Below, one piece after another: positions 22,443 to 33,619 of a stretch of 64,000 nt of DNA. The stretch's first letter is position 1; each line of letters starts with the position of its first letter. The stretch lies in the NCBI GenBank assembly GCA_024516035.1, contig CM044958.1, positions 48,723,879-48,787,878 on the forward strand. Direction: 5' to 3'. This DNA comes from Bactericera cockerelli (Eukaryota > Arthropoda > Insecta > Hemiptera > Triozidae). A program made the position numbers and the translations under genes. The notes beneath the pieces are model-generated. The model was not told the origin of the DNA. It did not search any database and was given only the letters and a program-made list of their open reading frames with translations.

Positions 22443-23380
22443 TTAATAATTTTAAAATTACCTTTTCCAGAACATATATACAAAGAAACATACAAGGGAC
22501 AATTAATAATAATAATCATGGACCCTCTAGTGGGAGGTAACATTTTCTAGGATGATGAGAATGTTGAAAGGAAGAGGGTAAGAGAGAAATTAGACCCAAA
22601 CATTGCAAAGTACATTAGACTTGTTAGATATGGGGATTGCAAATGTACAAGTATAAGCTCTTTAGTTTTAATTGAAAGTTTAACTGACATTGTGCATTTA
22701 CTGGGTGGTTTTCGTCAGTCAATGCTTAAAACTCGTTCTCTTTCCTCTTTTTCCCAACAATACTTTTATTTCGAATTAAACACTACATCTAGTGCAACTT
22801 CTCACTTTTCTGTTTATACTGTTTATTGTTAAAGTTGAACTGAATATAGGAGAACTCAAGGGACCAGAAATTTTTCTCTTATAAAACGGTCATTGTATCT
22901 TAAAAAGAGATCATTTTTCATCAAAATGAGATATGTTGGACCTGGAAATTGTTCTCTTTTATTGAGGTTTCTCTTCTATCTAGTTCTAAATTCTAAAGTT
23001 CTTCTTTTACTCTAAAGTTACTGTATTAAATTAAAGATCAATCTAATCCAAACAATACATTTAATGCAATACATGACTTTGCACATATCTAATCGTCTCA
23101 TAGTGAATTCAATACATTTATCAATAAAATCTAACAAAGTTTCCGTAATCGTCCATCTTGTTTCAAGTAAAATCGGAAAAGCATCTCGACAAGTATTGTA
23201 TACAATTCAAAGCCTATCGTAATCAAACCTTTCATTGAAATACATAATTGAAAATTTAATTTAAATCTACTCTGTGTTCAATTCAAAGCCAATCTTAACC
23301 AAACCGTTTATTGAAATAATTGAATTTGTAAACAAAAGTCTTCAAATGAATTCATTATCTCTATCATAAAAAATAATAAT
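22443..23380. other. Non-coding DNA
   Basis: AT-rich sequence. A short block, CTAGTGCAACTTCTCACTTTTC (22788-22809), resembles the direct repeats at 30150-30335. No gene supported. Confidence 0.45.
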
Positions 23381-24351
23381 ATGGTTATATCATAAGGATA
23401 TTTTTTTGAACAAAGAAAAAACGACAGCAATATTATATCAAAATCCTATGATAAGACGTTTCAGATGTTATGAAACCAAGCATTTAACAATTCATGAAAA
23501 TAAATGGATGGATAATAATCAACATATTATGAATAATTGTAACTGCAAAAAACTTGAAAATAAAAAATCAATTAAATACTTAGGATTGAATTTTGATGAA
23601 AATATGAAATGGACATCACAATATCAGTACATCAAAAATAAAATGAACATCTTATCCTATAAAATGTATTTTATAAAAAGAATTTTACCACTAAGAATAA
23701 AATGTATAATGTACAAAACACTGTGCGAACCTATTCTAAGATATGGTATCGAAATATATGGTTTCAGTACAGAAAAAAACAAAAAACTTATTAAGATAAC
23801 ACAAAAGAAGATAATAAAATCAATAATAAAATCAATAAAATCATGGACGTCAAAAGATCAAAGAAATGCAAAATGTAAGAAACACAATATTTTCAATTTT
23901 GAAAATTTATATACATATGTTACACATTGTTACACTCACAAAACATTATTACATAGAAGAGTATAGAAAAATACAAGAAAATAATTACAATACAAGACAT
24001 ACAATATATATAACACCCACATTTAACAACAATTATGGCGAAAAACTAACCAAACATCAAATTCCAAAAATGTTGAACAATATTCCAACAAATTTAAGAA
24101 TTATTCCAAATGAAAATAAAATGAAGCAAGAATTAAAACAATACCTTATTAATACAAATAATGAAATATAATTGGCAAAAATAGAAATAAAAAATAAGAA
24201 GAAGCAATGAAAATAAAATAATTATAAAAAAGAACTGATGTGATGAAAAATTACTTACATCTCCCGAAAAGTACAACAGTACTTCATGGAGATGTAATGG
24301 GAATGCAAATGTATATGAAAACAAATAAAGATTTTTATTATTATTATTATG
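23381..24351 (+). mobile_element. Non-LTR retrotransposon (LINE), 5'-truncated
   Basis: The copy begins within the RT domain and runs through a degraded C-terminal coding part, a roughly 160-bp 3' UTR with a hairpin (ACATCTCC near 24257, GGAGATGT near 24289), an AATAAA at 24324-24329, and a TTATTATTATTATTA tail. The truncation is typical of target-primed reverse transcription. Clade uncertain; a jockey/CR1-like group fits the motifs. Confidence 0.75.
23406..24171 (+). pseudogene. LINE reverse transcriptase, C-terminal remnant, frameshifted
   Basis: The first frame (to 23966) starts in the RT region with a KEKTTAILYQ segment, then KYLGLNFDENMKW, IKRILPLRIKCIMYKTL and EPILRYGIEIYG, the usual order after the RT catalytic core in jockey- and CR1-like LINEs. 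A second frame, shifted by one base (23866-24171), carries the YNTR and PKMLNNIP motifs that end such proteins, so one indel lies near 23940-23965. The catalytic YxDD region is missing through 5' truncation, so this fragment cannot encode an active enzyme. Base composition is very A-rich. Confidence 0.75.
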
Positions 24352-24504
24352 ATCAAAACTAAAATACCTAGATATTTCACAAAAGCCTACATTCTTCCAA
24401 ATCTAGTGAGAAAAGGTTTTCGATGAAATACCTCTTTAATATTTTACAATTCAAAGTCTATCAAACTCTTCATTGATTTAACTAACTTTATTTCAAACAA
24501 TAGT

Positions 24505-24649
24505 TAAAAAAAAAGTTATCATATTTATGTTAATCACTTTCGTGATACGATAACTACACAAATTCGCTTTACTAAATCTACGCTGTAACCGGAACTAAAA
24601 CCACCGACCTCAAGGTTAAAAGTCTTATCGATCAAGAATTTGAGGTCAG
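24505..24649 (-). mobile_element. tRNA-derived SINE family C, full length
   Basis: Flanked by a perfect 14-bp duplication TTTCAAACAATAGT (24491-24504 and 24650-24663), which fixes both ends. On the minus strand it starts ACTGACCTCAAATTCTTGATC, has a degenerate tRNA-like head and ends GTGATTAACATAAATATGAT plus a poly-A-like tail. Other copies are at 40918-41075, 42138-42218 and 61366-61528. Confidence 0.85.
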
Positions 24650-24663
24650 TTTCAAACAATAGT

Positions 24664-25530
24664 ACACACATCAATAACTTTACTGTCCCCGTCAAACCTA
24701 AAATGAATTCACCTTGTTCACAATTTACTTTGTTCCAAGGACAATCGTCATCTCGATTAACTACTATTATTCAATCCAAAGTCTTAATCAATCCCATCAA
24801 AGCCATCACTGAGCTGCTCCGCAATTTCATTTCGAATCTCCCTGATGATGTTTTGTATTGCTCTGTGGTTCTCTTGACCCTATTCAATTGTTTCAAATGT
24901 TCAAGGAAACAATTAGTGCTGAGCGTAGCTTTCCATTTTTCCCTCTCTAGAGATTCGCCTTCTCTCTCGATCTCTTTATTTCCCTCTCTTCCTTCATTTC
25001 TTTAGTTTACTTACTCGCTTATTTTCATTGTCTCTCTCCTTCTGGAGTAACGTTACTTACTATTTTCATCTCTTTACCTTTATCTTCCTTAAGATCCTTA
25101 GTTTATTTACTTTCCCTTTACTTTCTTTCTTTTTCTTTCTTCTTCCTTCTGAAGCTACTTTCCTTATACTACATTTTCATCTCTTTATCTCTCTCTTCCT
25201 TAAGAACCTTAGTTTATTTACTTTCCAATCAATTTATTTCTTTTTCTTTCTTCTTCCTTCTGAACCTACTTTCCTTACTATATTTATCTCTCTTCCTTAA
25301 GTTCTTTAGTTTATTAATTCTGTTTCATAATGTGGCCTTTAGTTTACTCTATCGCTTATTTTCTTTCTTTCTTTCTCTCCTTCTACAGACTTACCTTACT
25401 ATTTTTATCTCTTTATCTGTCTTTCTCAAGATATTTGCCTTATTATTTTTATATCTTTCTCTTTCTTCTATATTCCCTGAGTTTCTTTACTTACTTTCAA
25501 CCTCTCTTTGAATGAATGAATGTATTATTG
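24664..25530. other. Non-coding; pyrimidine-rich block
   Basis: 24940-25515 is C/T-rich with three loose repeats of CTTCCTTAAGAACCTTAGTT type (25085, 25195, 25295). The frame at 24640-25005 begins in SINE C flank and runs into this tract; not a gene. Confidence 0.55.
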
Positions 25531-26082
25531 AGCTATACAGAAGTATGTACATAAATAGTTAAAATAACAATTGAAAATAAATGTAGGTATAAAGTCCTAT
25601 GTTGTAAAATTGAAAAAGAAAAGAGAATTAATAAGAGAGGAAAGATTTGAAATGATATGAGCAATAGGAAATGGGGATAGAAAGGAAGAATCAGGTGTAC
25701 GGTGGGAAAAAGAAAAAAATCAAATGGCTTCACAGGAACTCTTACATATTGTATGGACTACCTAAATTTGTTACTATTTAATGGTTCTTACGTATAGATG
25801 ATGGAAGTTTATTGTAAATCAATTAAGAAATGATTTATGGAGCAATCCTTCTTTGCTCGAAGCAATTTTGTTGCGGTGACGAGTGTTGTGATTTTTTTCT
25901 TTCTATTTTCTAAGATTTTTTCATCCCTATTTTATTTCCCTGTTTTCTGTGACTTATTGTGATTCACTCATTTGTCCTCTTGATATATTTATAAGTTGTA
26001 TAACTTTCTCCATTTCCATTTTAACCTTTGTTCTCTTTCTCTCTCTCTCTCTCTCTTGCTCTCTCTATCTCTCTCTCTCTCG

Positions 26083-26113
<31 letters not shown>

Positions 26114-26528
26114 CTCTCCTCTCTCTCTCTCTCTGGATAAGTATATATATTCGCTTATATTCTCACTTTTCATCCTCGTAAATTCTATGTACTTATTTTC
26201 CATTTCTCATTTAAGCTCTTCTTTGCTATTTCTTACTTCTCCTCATTATGTTATCTTCTTTTCTCTCTCCAGGGTCTCTATTCATTTTGTATATTGTTTG
26301 CTCTCATTCTCGTTTCTATGACCTCTTACTTTCTCTATTTATTATTATTATTTTTTTTTTTCTTTTACTTTCTGTCTATCTCTTTCTCAGAACTTTTTTC
26401 TTCATAGTTGCATTTAGAGTATATTTTTTGTTAAAAAAATCTTTCACCTATTTTTTGATCACATTTCACCCCATTTTCTCTTATCCGATTTATTTAACCT
26501 CATTTTCCACTTCTTCTTCTTTTAACTC
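25531..26528. other. Non-coding; (CT)n microsatellite
   Basis: 26035-26135 is a long (CT)n tract with interruptions. Ser/Leu-rich and Arg/Glu-rich frames on the two strands are its shadows. No gene supported in the stretch. Confidence 0.6.
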
Positions 26529-26531
26529 TTA

Positions 26532-27105
26532 GAAAAATTTAATAGACGTTTTAGTAATGCTTCTGTGGCGTTAAATCTCGGATTGCGTACTGTCTTAAGT
26601 TGGGAAAATAAAATAATTTATTATTATTATTATTGAACAGACTGGATGATATGGTAAATAACCACTTTTTGTTTAAAATGGAAATATTTTATGATTTTAT
26701 TCTGTAAATATTATTATTATTATTATTCTTTTCATCTCTATTTTTTTTCTAGAAGATTGGAATCTAAATTTTTCATTTTGTTATTTTAGATAGAGCCACA
26801 AATCTCGTCAATATTGAAGAAGTAGGTGTGAGTGACTAACTGTTTGACTTTTCTAGATCTTTTCTGTTCTTTTTATTATCATTGTAAATAATCAACTCAT
26901 CCAACAATTAAGTTTCACTATTATTTTTATATTAAAAAAAAAGAGTTTCATTTTTTATTTTATAATTTTGTATTTTTAATTATTGTATATTATGCCAACC
27001 AACCATTGTAAAATCATATTACAAATAAATAAAATTATTATTAAGTTGGGAAAACCGATGCTAAGAAATGAGTTAAGTTATCGATTTTTTCTATTCATTT
27101 CGACC
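26532..27105 (-). mobile_element. PIF/Harbinger-like MITE copy 2, interrupted
   Basis: The segments 26540-26608 and 27041-27105 together align with the reverse complement of the MITE at 20701-20829 (CTGTGGCG, GATTGCGTACTGT, GGGAAAACCGA). TTA flanks it at 26529-26531 and 27106-27108. The inverted repeats have decayed. A retroelement sits inside at 26609-27040. Confidence 0.7.
26609..27040 (+). mobile_element. Retroelement 3' end inserted into MITE copy 2
   Basis: Flanked by a 14-bp duplication TTAAGTTGGGAAAA (26595-26608 and 27041-27054); the undisturbed MITE at 20701-20829 shows the empty site. The right end has AATAAA signals and an ATTATTATT tail. Internal (ATT)n runs at 26620-26634 and 26708-26726 suggest a composite or twice-targeted insertion. 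No coding frame. Confidence 0.65.
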
Positions 27106-27108
27106 TTA

Positions 27109-28100
27109 ATCGCTGGTCTTCTCTCTACCTAACTGTACTCTCTGTCTCTCAATGAATTACAAAAAATCATTCTTCATCAATCAGCCCCGCAGTAACACGT
27201 GCAGTTTTGCCGAGCCCTAAGGCTGGCTACCATTCCCAAATTTCCCTTTTTATGTGTCCGTCCGCTGGCCCGAGAGTATTTTACATTACTTGCTGTACCT
27301 TGTGAACGGTCCTTGCCCTCAATTTCTTTTCCACAAGCTCTTTACGTTCTCATTCATCTTCATCATGTATAATCACTTCCTCCAATTCTTCCTTTTCGCT
27401 TTTCTCTTGTTCTTGGAGCTTTTACATTAGCTTTTTGCAAAACTTCTCAGATTTAATTAAATTATCTTTCTCTCGAGGTGAATGGATTTAGATCTGCATT
27501 CATGCTTTGTTGAACTGCACTTGTTTTGTTGCAATTGAGCTGCATATGTCTGTATCTTCTTGTGTTCCTCTGCTGTCATGAAAATGAGTACATTGTTAGT
27601 TATTGCAATCTCTTCCATTCTCTAAGGGGTGTCATTTCAGTTACTTTATAAGTAACTCATCTTTGAGCATCTTTGTTCTATTTACATTTAACTATTGAAC
27701 AAAAAATTGGTGCGTTTAATGCTATAAATGATTATTGCCAATTGACAGTATGAAACTACAAATTATTGGGGTAAAATGATTCATAGTAAATAAAAATTAA
27801 TTTGAAAAATAAAAACATAAAATGTCCTTTTTCAGTTCACTTTGAATATAATCCAACTTATGAAGTCGAAAGTCAAATTGCTACTGAACATTTATGATTT
27901 GTTGGTCATTTTAATGTGCATTGCAGAATCAGCGATTAAAATGTAGCATAGAGCTCCGTATCCTCAGCTTCCACCCAACACGCATGAACTCATCATAATA
28001 AATTCAGATTTTGACTACATAATTATGTCACCAAAACAATTCTTGTATTAAAAGGTCTTACTTGGGCAGTTTTAAAAGAATAAATAAGTGTCTATCATAA
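27109..28100. other. Non-coding DNA
   Basis: 27180-27320 is less AT-rich than its surroundings, with no open frame of note. Nothing recognised. Confidence 0.4.
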
Positions 28101-28745
28101 AAAAATCTATTTAAGTTAAATTTATTCATTCAGAATCAATAGAACTCCAAAATTGCCTTAGAATATGGCACAGAGTCTCCTTTTGTCATTTTTCATCATA
28201 GGGTAGCGTCATCGTGAACGAACTCAACGATGGTAGCCAGACAGTGGAGGAATGACTCAGCATTTCTACAACTGTCATTACAAGGAGGCTAATAATTGGA
28301 AAGAGCCCCTAGAACCAAGCCAATGCTAGTCTACTCCCTGTTTACTGTCCCCCAGCCAGACTGCTGGTGTACTCTCTGTTTATAGTCCCCAGCCAGGCTG
28401 CTGGTCTACTCCCTGTTTACTGTCCCCAGCCAGACTGCTGGTCTACTCCCTTTTTATAGTCCCCCAGCCAGACTGCTGGTCTACTCCCTGTTTATAGTCC
28501 CCCAGCCAGGCTGCTGTTCTACTCCCTGTTTACTGTCCCCAGCCAGACTGCTGGTCTACTCCCTGTTTATAGTGCCCCAGCCAGGCTGCTGGTCTACTCC
28601 CTGTCCCCCAGCCAGACTGCTGGTCTACTCCCTACAGGACAAATATAAATTTGTCATTTAGGTGCGTGCTAAAACATAATCTAAAAATCTAAATAGGACG
28701 CCAGCCAATTGAAAAAAGTGCTGGGTTTTAGCTAGTTATTAATAT
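28101..28745 (+). repeat. Dispersed repeat R2, interrupted copy
   Basis: 28125-28185 (AGAACTCCAAAA, GGCACAGAGT) and 28692-28740 (AAATAGGACGCCAGCCA, GGGTTTTAGCTAGTT) match 57775-57950, where the two halves are continuous. The minisatellite element at 28192-28649 splits this copy. Confidence 0.65.
28192..28649 (-). mobile_element. Minisatellite-bearing element, 8-unit copy, exact borders
   Basis: A 10-bp duplication TTTGTCATTT flanks it (28182-28191 and 28650-28659), inside R2. The left third matches the copies at 7998 and 44664. The rest is about eight 37-38-bp units of TAGTCCCCCAGCCAGACTGC and GGTCTACTCCCTG type, alternating AGACTG and AGGCTG variants. No coding capacity. Confidence 0.8.
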
Positions 28746-28758
28746 ATTTGTTCGGTTC

Positions 28759-29058
28759 AGTTCACTGTGGCAGAGTGAGTAAGCGCGCTAGGCATTGCAC
28801 ACATGGTGACCTGGGTTCGATCCCCAGCGGTGTAGGGATTTTTCTGCTCTGTACTTGGATGTTCGGGGTCCACTCATGCCTCGTGAGGAAAAATGAGTAG
28901 CTACTTTGATGTGATGCAGCGACCAGTGGCAGAATCTTAGGCAAAAAAATACAAGATATTGTAAATTAAAGTGGTAAAGTCCTATGATTCTGCGCTACCC
29001 ACTAAAATTTTGACATAATAACACAAATAAAAAGCATTGTTATTATTATTATAATTAT
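28759..29058 (+). mobile_element. tRNA-derived SINE family D, full length
   Basis: Flanked by a 14-bp duplication TATTTGTTCGGTTC (28745-28758 and 29059-29072). The head has an A box (GTGGCAGAGTGAGTAAGCG) and B box (GGGTTCGATCCCC). The body includes CTGTACTTGGATGTTCGG and GTGAGGAAAAATGAGTAGCT, and the tail is (TTATTA)n. This is the reference copy for fragments at 17300, 21012, 39050 and 61884. Confidence 0.88.
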
Positions 29059-29072
29059 TATTTGTTCGGTTC

Positions 29073-30085
29073 TAATTCGAGCATGGTCTCTTCCATTTAT
29101 TTCCAAGTTTACTGCTTGGAATTAGTAAGACAGATCTCCTGCATCCAAAACTAGTACAATGTTGAGAAGTCTGATGGATTACTTAATCCCATCCTTCCCA
29201 AGCAATTGTTCTCTTTCTGTAAGGAATACGTTGCGAGTTGTTGTGCCCAAATACGTCTCTTCAACGAGCTGATATAATTTTGACACAGCGTCTCTCAACA
29301 TTTTTTTTATATCTAAGTTTCTATGTATTTAATTTTGCAAATAAAACACCTCGGCCGAGGTGTGAAGAACGCATATACAAAGAAAGAGAGAGCCCGGCAG
29401 AGTGTAAGGTTTAAACATCTTCAACAAATAATGAGGGTATACCCAACTTCAAAAGATAAAAATCTTTTGCTGAAGGTGGGGTTTTAGTTATACGTTGATG
29501 ATTGAGTAGTTATGCGCTGCTTCAATATTTAATACAAATAGTGTGGGGATCTGGAAATCATTCAAAAAATCAGTTGTGCGCTGGTCTGGTAATCCAGAGA
29601 GCGCAAGTGTGGGAATCTGGGCCTCATTACAGAAAGGCCTCTCAAGATCCTCAAACCGCTCTTTCAAATGTCAAATTGTGTTCAAATAATTCAAAGTGTG
29701 TTGTTTACCAGTTAAAAGGAACATTTCTGGAACAAAGCTCTGAATTTCACCCCGTGCATGATTTTTTACCAATGATACTGCCGTAATTGAATTGCAGCAT
29801 CATTGCAAACTTGTAGGTCTTCGCTAGGAAATTGTGTGTCCATATTAGCCATAAAAACAAATGGTCTTTAATTTGAGCCCTAAATCACACGATTCATATT
29901 ATTCAATGAATCCCTACTGGAGTAGAGATACAAATGATGCTTTTGAATCTTGAAGTTCTTGTTCAAGTTTATTAGGTAAATACAAAGCACAATATTTACA
30001 GTACCATACAATGAAATTAAAAAGAAGAAATATATAAATTGAACAAAGAAACAAGAACAAAACAGATAATGAAGCTAATGTCCTA
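29073..30085. other. Non-coding DNA with a family P end
   Basis: Contains the palindrome at 29346-29363 (separate entry). A 94-residue frame at 29502-29786 has no recognised domain and no splice or promoter support. Otherwise nothing seen. Confidence 0.4.
29346..29411 (+). repeat. Dispersed family P end with 18-bp palindrome
   Basis: The perfect palindrome ACACCTCGGCCGAGGTGT is followed by GAAGAACGC, ATACAAAGAAAGAGA and GCCCGGCAGAGTGTAAGGTT. The same 65 bp lie inverted at 40190-40255 with only a few changes. Confidence 0.75.
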
Positions 30086-30089
30086 CCTA

Positions 30090-30425
30090 AAAGGCGGGGT
30101 TATTGCCTGTGACAATCTCTTCCACCCAGCCCTTAGCAAGGTATGTTCTGATATTCATGTACATCTAGAACAACTTCTCACTTTTCTCTTTATACTGATT
30201 AAAAAAGAGAGGTTAGTTGATGGGATGGATATTTAGAACTTTTACCTGCTGATGAGAGCAAATAAGCTCGAAACAGCTGTCCAGGTATGTTCTGATATTC
30301 ATGTACATCTAGAACAACTTCTCACTTTTCTCTTTTTACTTTATACTGATCTCTTCAACCCAACCCTCAGCAATCTCTTCCACCCAACCTTAGCAATGTC
30401 TTCCACCCAACCCTTATAGAAAAAA
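30090..30425. repeat. Dispersed family H with local direct repeats
   Basis: GGCGGGGTTATTGCC to CACCCAGCCC (30092-30132) is family H. A block beginning AGGTATGTTCTGATATTCAT, with TCTAGAACAACTTCTCAC, occurs twice (30139-30200 and 30282-30345), about 143 bp apart. The phrase CAATCTCTTCCACCCAACC is then repeated three times (30350-30415). Confidence 0.65.
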
Positions 30426-30732
30426 CCCAAATGCAACACCCGTCGTTTGACAACCTCTCCAGTCCGACCACACCGCGTAGTGAAACATTTATTCTTTCTG
30501 TGTACTCCGCGATATCCGCATTGATCTCGCCAGGTACATAAATTTATCAGGCAGAATCCAATCGGCCTGAAAAGGAAGATAATTTGTAGCGAGACACGCC
30601 GTAACGATGAGGATGTACGGCGACCATTATTCACCGGGGGAATAATTTACGCCGAAGATGAGGCTGACGAAAGGTAGAAAGCAGAGGATCTTGGAACTGT
30701 GGAGTTTTCAGTCATGTTGTTTTTTTATGTTA
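30426..30732. other. Unassigned GC-richer segment
   Basis: More GC than its surroundings. It holds a 97-residue reverse frame (30341-30634) rich in Arg and Cys, without a domain I recognise and starting in family H sequence. Left unassigned. Confidence 0.3.
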
Positions 30733-30887
30733 AAGATGGGTGTTTCACAGCCTTTTTTATTTCGTAGCCATGAAACAGGAGCTACTGTCGACGCTTGTGG
30801 TCTGTGTTGTAGCCTGCCCATTCCGTAGTATGCCTCCCCTCTGATGGGCGAGAAGTGACACAATACTTCCCATTTAGGTGCTGGGTC
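30733..30887 (-). repeat. Dispersed family F copy
   Basis: Read on the minus strand it runs from GACCCAGCACCTAAATGGG to GGCTGTGAAACACCCATC. Nearly identical copies are at 31951-32105, with shorter ones at 33420-33483, 48833-48925 and 50400-50521, and a plus-strand copy at 45655-45755. The end by AACACTCATC is constant and the other end varies, as in 5'-truncated retroelements. Confidence 0.75.
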
Positions 30888-30912
30888 TTATCTTTCTGTT
30901 ATGCTTTTCTTT

Positions 30913-31160
30913 CTGTTCCGGTAGCTCAGTGGTAAAGGCGGCACTCTGTGATTCCAAAGATTCTAGAGTTCGTGGGTTCGAAAGCCAGCCGCGACATGAC
31001 AAGTTAGCCTCTCATTTGGGATTTCACCTCATAATAATATGTCTTGGGCTTATTGCTGGAATAATGGGACTCTAATAGCCGTAATCATCATCCATATCCT
31101 TGAAATATGGGGTTCTTGTCGTAATCGGGCATTATAAGTTAGGCGATATTATTATTATTT
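30913..31160 (+). mobile_element. tRNA-derived SINE family A copy
   Basis: Head with A box (TAGCTCAGTGGTAAAGGC) and B box (GGGTTCGAAAGCC); the head has a 10-12-bp insertion near 30958 relative to 6152-6356, and the body has a roughly 30-bp insertion near 31086. Ends GGCGATATTATTATTATT. Confidence 0.82.
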
Positions 31161-31535
31161 CTTAAAACTCTCTCTCTCTCGCTCTTGCTCGCTTTCTATT
31201 AACAAATAATAACATTGTATTGTAATCATCAAGATTAATTCTTATATTGTAGATAGCCAAGAAATTTAATATTAACTACCTACATACATGTATTTTTAAT
31301 AAAATTGCATTAAAGGGAAGAGAGCATTAAGGTAGCATTATCTTAGGAGATGTATGACGAATATAACAATGTACGAGTACTAACTATTATTGTATAAATA
31401 AAGAAAATATTTTCAATTCAATTCTCAAACTTTCTCTCTCTCTCTCTCTCTCCCTCTTTTTCTCTTTATTATACAACCCAAAAATTGCTTAAATTTGTAA
31501 AATATAGATTTCACATTTTCACAATGTATATATTA
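31161..31535. other. Non-coding DNA with short CT tracts
   Basis: (CT)n at 31170-31182 and 31434-31452. No gene seen. Confidence 0.5.
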
Positions 31536-31539
31536 AATA

Positions 31540-31772
31540 CTAGCGGGCTGTCGCCCGCTTTGCGGGCCGAGGCATGGCCGTGAAAGCAAAAAGTCCTTTT
31601 TCGCCAATGGCAGGTGTTGTAGTGGGAATTTCGAAAAATCCCGTCTTATTGCACATCTAGACTATAAGACAAAGCTACCTACCATTTCAGCTTCCTAGGA
31701 CTTACGGTTTGGGCTGTAGAGCGATGATCAGTCAGTGGTCAGTCAGTGACTTTGACATTTATATATTAAGAT
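31540..31772 (+). mobile_element. RTE-like 3'-end-derived repeat
   Basis: Begins TACTAGCGGGCTGTCGCCCG, with GCGGGC/GCCCGC inverted words, and ends CTTTGACATTTATATATTAAGAT. This pattern of a CG-rich start and TATATATTAAGAT end is familiar from short RTE-related repeats in insects; assignment is by recall of that pattern, not by a search. Single copy in the window. Confidence 0.5.
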
Positions 31773-31950
31773 TCTCAATTAGCAAGCAAAGGAAAAAGAA
31801 AAAATCATATCTCGAAAAACTTAGAAGTGTAGACACCAAATTTTCTACTCTGTATTGAAGAGTCCACTCATGCTTCGTACAAAAATTGTGAAAACGGTTT
31901 TACTTCACCACAAACAATAAATTATTATTATTATTATTATTTTTTTTTTT

Positions 31951-32105
31951 AAAGATGAGTGTTTCACAGCCTTTTTTATTTCGTAGCCATGAAACAGGAG
32001 CTACTGTAGACGCTTGTGGTCTGTGTTGTAGCCTGCCCATCCCGTTGTATGCCTCCCTCTGATGGGCGAGAAGTGACACAATACTTCCCATTTAGGTGCT
32101 GGGTC
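31951..32105 (-). repeat. Dispersed family F copy
   Basis: Nearly the same as 30733-30887 over its whole length, with the same two ends. An A/T-run (TATTATTATTTTTTTTTT) sits at the constant end, consistent with a retroelement tail. Confidence 0.75.
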
Positions 32106-32246
32106 AACACGAGCGCACCGAAATGTATCCCTCACAAACAATTGTAACCAAATTAAGAATACAAATTTTTGTCGGCACGGGGGATCGAACGCGGGACCTT
32201 CCGCATAGCAAGCGAGAGCTTAACCACTGAGCTAATCGTGCGCTCG
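32104..32246 (-). mobile_element. tRNA-derived SINE family G
   Basis: On the minus strand the head reads GCACGATTAGCTCAGTGG, with B box GCGTTCGATCCCC and matching GTGC ends, very tRNA-like. It is followed by about 65 bp of body ending near the family F border. A true tRNA gene is a less likely alternative, because the anticodon stem is poorly formed. The flanks GAGCGCAC and GTGCGCTC (32111-32118, 32237-32244) are inverted. Confidence 0.6.
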
Positions 32247-32403
32247 TATTCATACTGTAACTTGAATTGTTGTTATTATAAAATGTGTTCCACATTGGAT
32301 GTCAAACTTATTGAATTTACTCTAACATTGACTTAAAAGTGACACTAAAGTAAGCATAGAAAGCTCCTGTCGCCTCAACACCGACCAACATTCGCTACAG
32401 CGT

Positions 32404-32590
32404 GACAGCGTCGATGGCACTTTGAATACACCAGTTCTCGCAAGACCACCGAAGTTAAGCAACGTCCAGCGAGGTGAATGTGGGTAGCAGGTTTGTAAAT
32501 TTCCTGCGAATGGAGGGTAACAGCCCCGTCACCTCGTCTTGATATGACCATGCTGTTGAAAGCGACGTTAGGTCAACAACAACAAAAAAA
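32404..32590 (+). mobile_element. 5S-rRNA-derived SINE (family E), internally deleted
   Basis: The head reads like 5S rRNA: CAGCGTCGATGGC, TTGAATACACCAGTTCTCG, CCACCGAAGTTAAGCAACGT. It jumps directly to the shared body (GTGAATGTGGGTAGCAGG, GAATGGAGGGTAA) and ends GAAAGCGACGTTA with CAA/A tail. About 80 bp of the fuller copy at 63668-63930 are missing. Confidence 0.8.
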
Positions 32591-32892
32591 TCGCTCCAGT
32601 TGTGGATTCTGATTTTAGTCCCCCTTCTGTAGTGTCTGAAACCAGCAACGTCTCCAATCCCCATATCCATCACGATAGAGATTCCTACACGAGATTAACA
32701 TGAACAACTTGTCAACGGCATCTTACACAGGACGAGTCGGATAATTCATCCTGGGTACTTGCTATGCGTCTGAGAAGAAAAAGTGGACTGTATCGAACAG
32801 GCGCGGCTGGTGGGAAAATGTTTACGCTGCCACATAAACCGGACTAAATGGGACTCACGGCGCAAACGACCTGCTCCAGCAGAGTTTAAGCC

Positions 32893-32926
<34 letters not shown>

Positions 32927-33415
32927 ACTCTACAAGTTGCTCTTTCGGTTTGAGAGTTTACCATCTAAAGAGTTTGATTTATTTACAATGCGCCAATCAT
33001 AATAATCATGGATTACCTATTTACTCTAGAAAATTGTGATAATTTTCATTGTGTATACAAGCTAGGACTTCAGAAATCCATTTCCTTTTCGTCTGGGGGT
33101 GCTGCAGTTCCGCAGCTCCTTAGCACCGGCCGCGCCTAGTATCGAGAGTATGGACCGATTCTATCAGTGGATCGGACATTCAATATCGATGGATGAGAAC
33201 AATATGGACATTGGGACAAGTCCGAGTACTTAATACTACTTATATAGTCCTAAATGAATTCGAATTTTATTGGTTCGACGAGGTTAGAACGCGGAATGAG
33301 TCTGAGATCAAAGATATGAGCGGCTAGATAACAAAGTGATTCCCAGGTAAATGGTTGCGATGAACTTGCTGATAAGTGACTACTTATGATGGTGTTATAA
33401 TATTTATTTATTTTA
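32591..33415. other. Non-coding DNA with internal poly-A segment
   Basis: 32600-32893 is balanced in composition and ends in a 29-base A-run (about 32895-32923), as expected for a processed or retroposed sequence of unknown source. No coding homology seen. The rest is plain spacer. Confidence 0.4.
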
Positions 33416-33419
33416 AAAA

Positions 33420-33483
33420 AATATGAGTGTTTCAAAGCCTTTTTTATTTCGTAGCCAAGAAACAGGAGCTACTGTAGACGCAT
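33420..33483 (-). repeat. Dispersed family F, short copy
   Basis: GAGTGTTTCAAAGCCTTTTT to GGAGCTACTGTAGACGC only; the other end is cut, in line with 5' truncation. Confidence 0.65.
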
Positions 33484-33619
33484 CATAAAACCATAATAAT
33501 TGTTTTATAATGTTATAATTATACATATACTATGTACAATTGTACATGTATACAGTTGTATATTTACTTGTAGAAATAACGGTTATCGGTGTTATCTAAG
33601 AGACAAAAAAGTCCAAGAG

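Noticed and set aside
22045..22491. 148-residue frame, partly repeated at 63015-63254
   Set aside because: The similarity is due to repeat R1; the frame is not maintained between copies and extends beyond the repeat border.
32160..32246. Possible minus-strand tRNA gene
   Set aside because: A and B boxes are strong, but the anticodon arm is poor and downstream sequence looks like a SINE body; kept as SINE G with moderate confidence.
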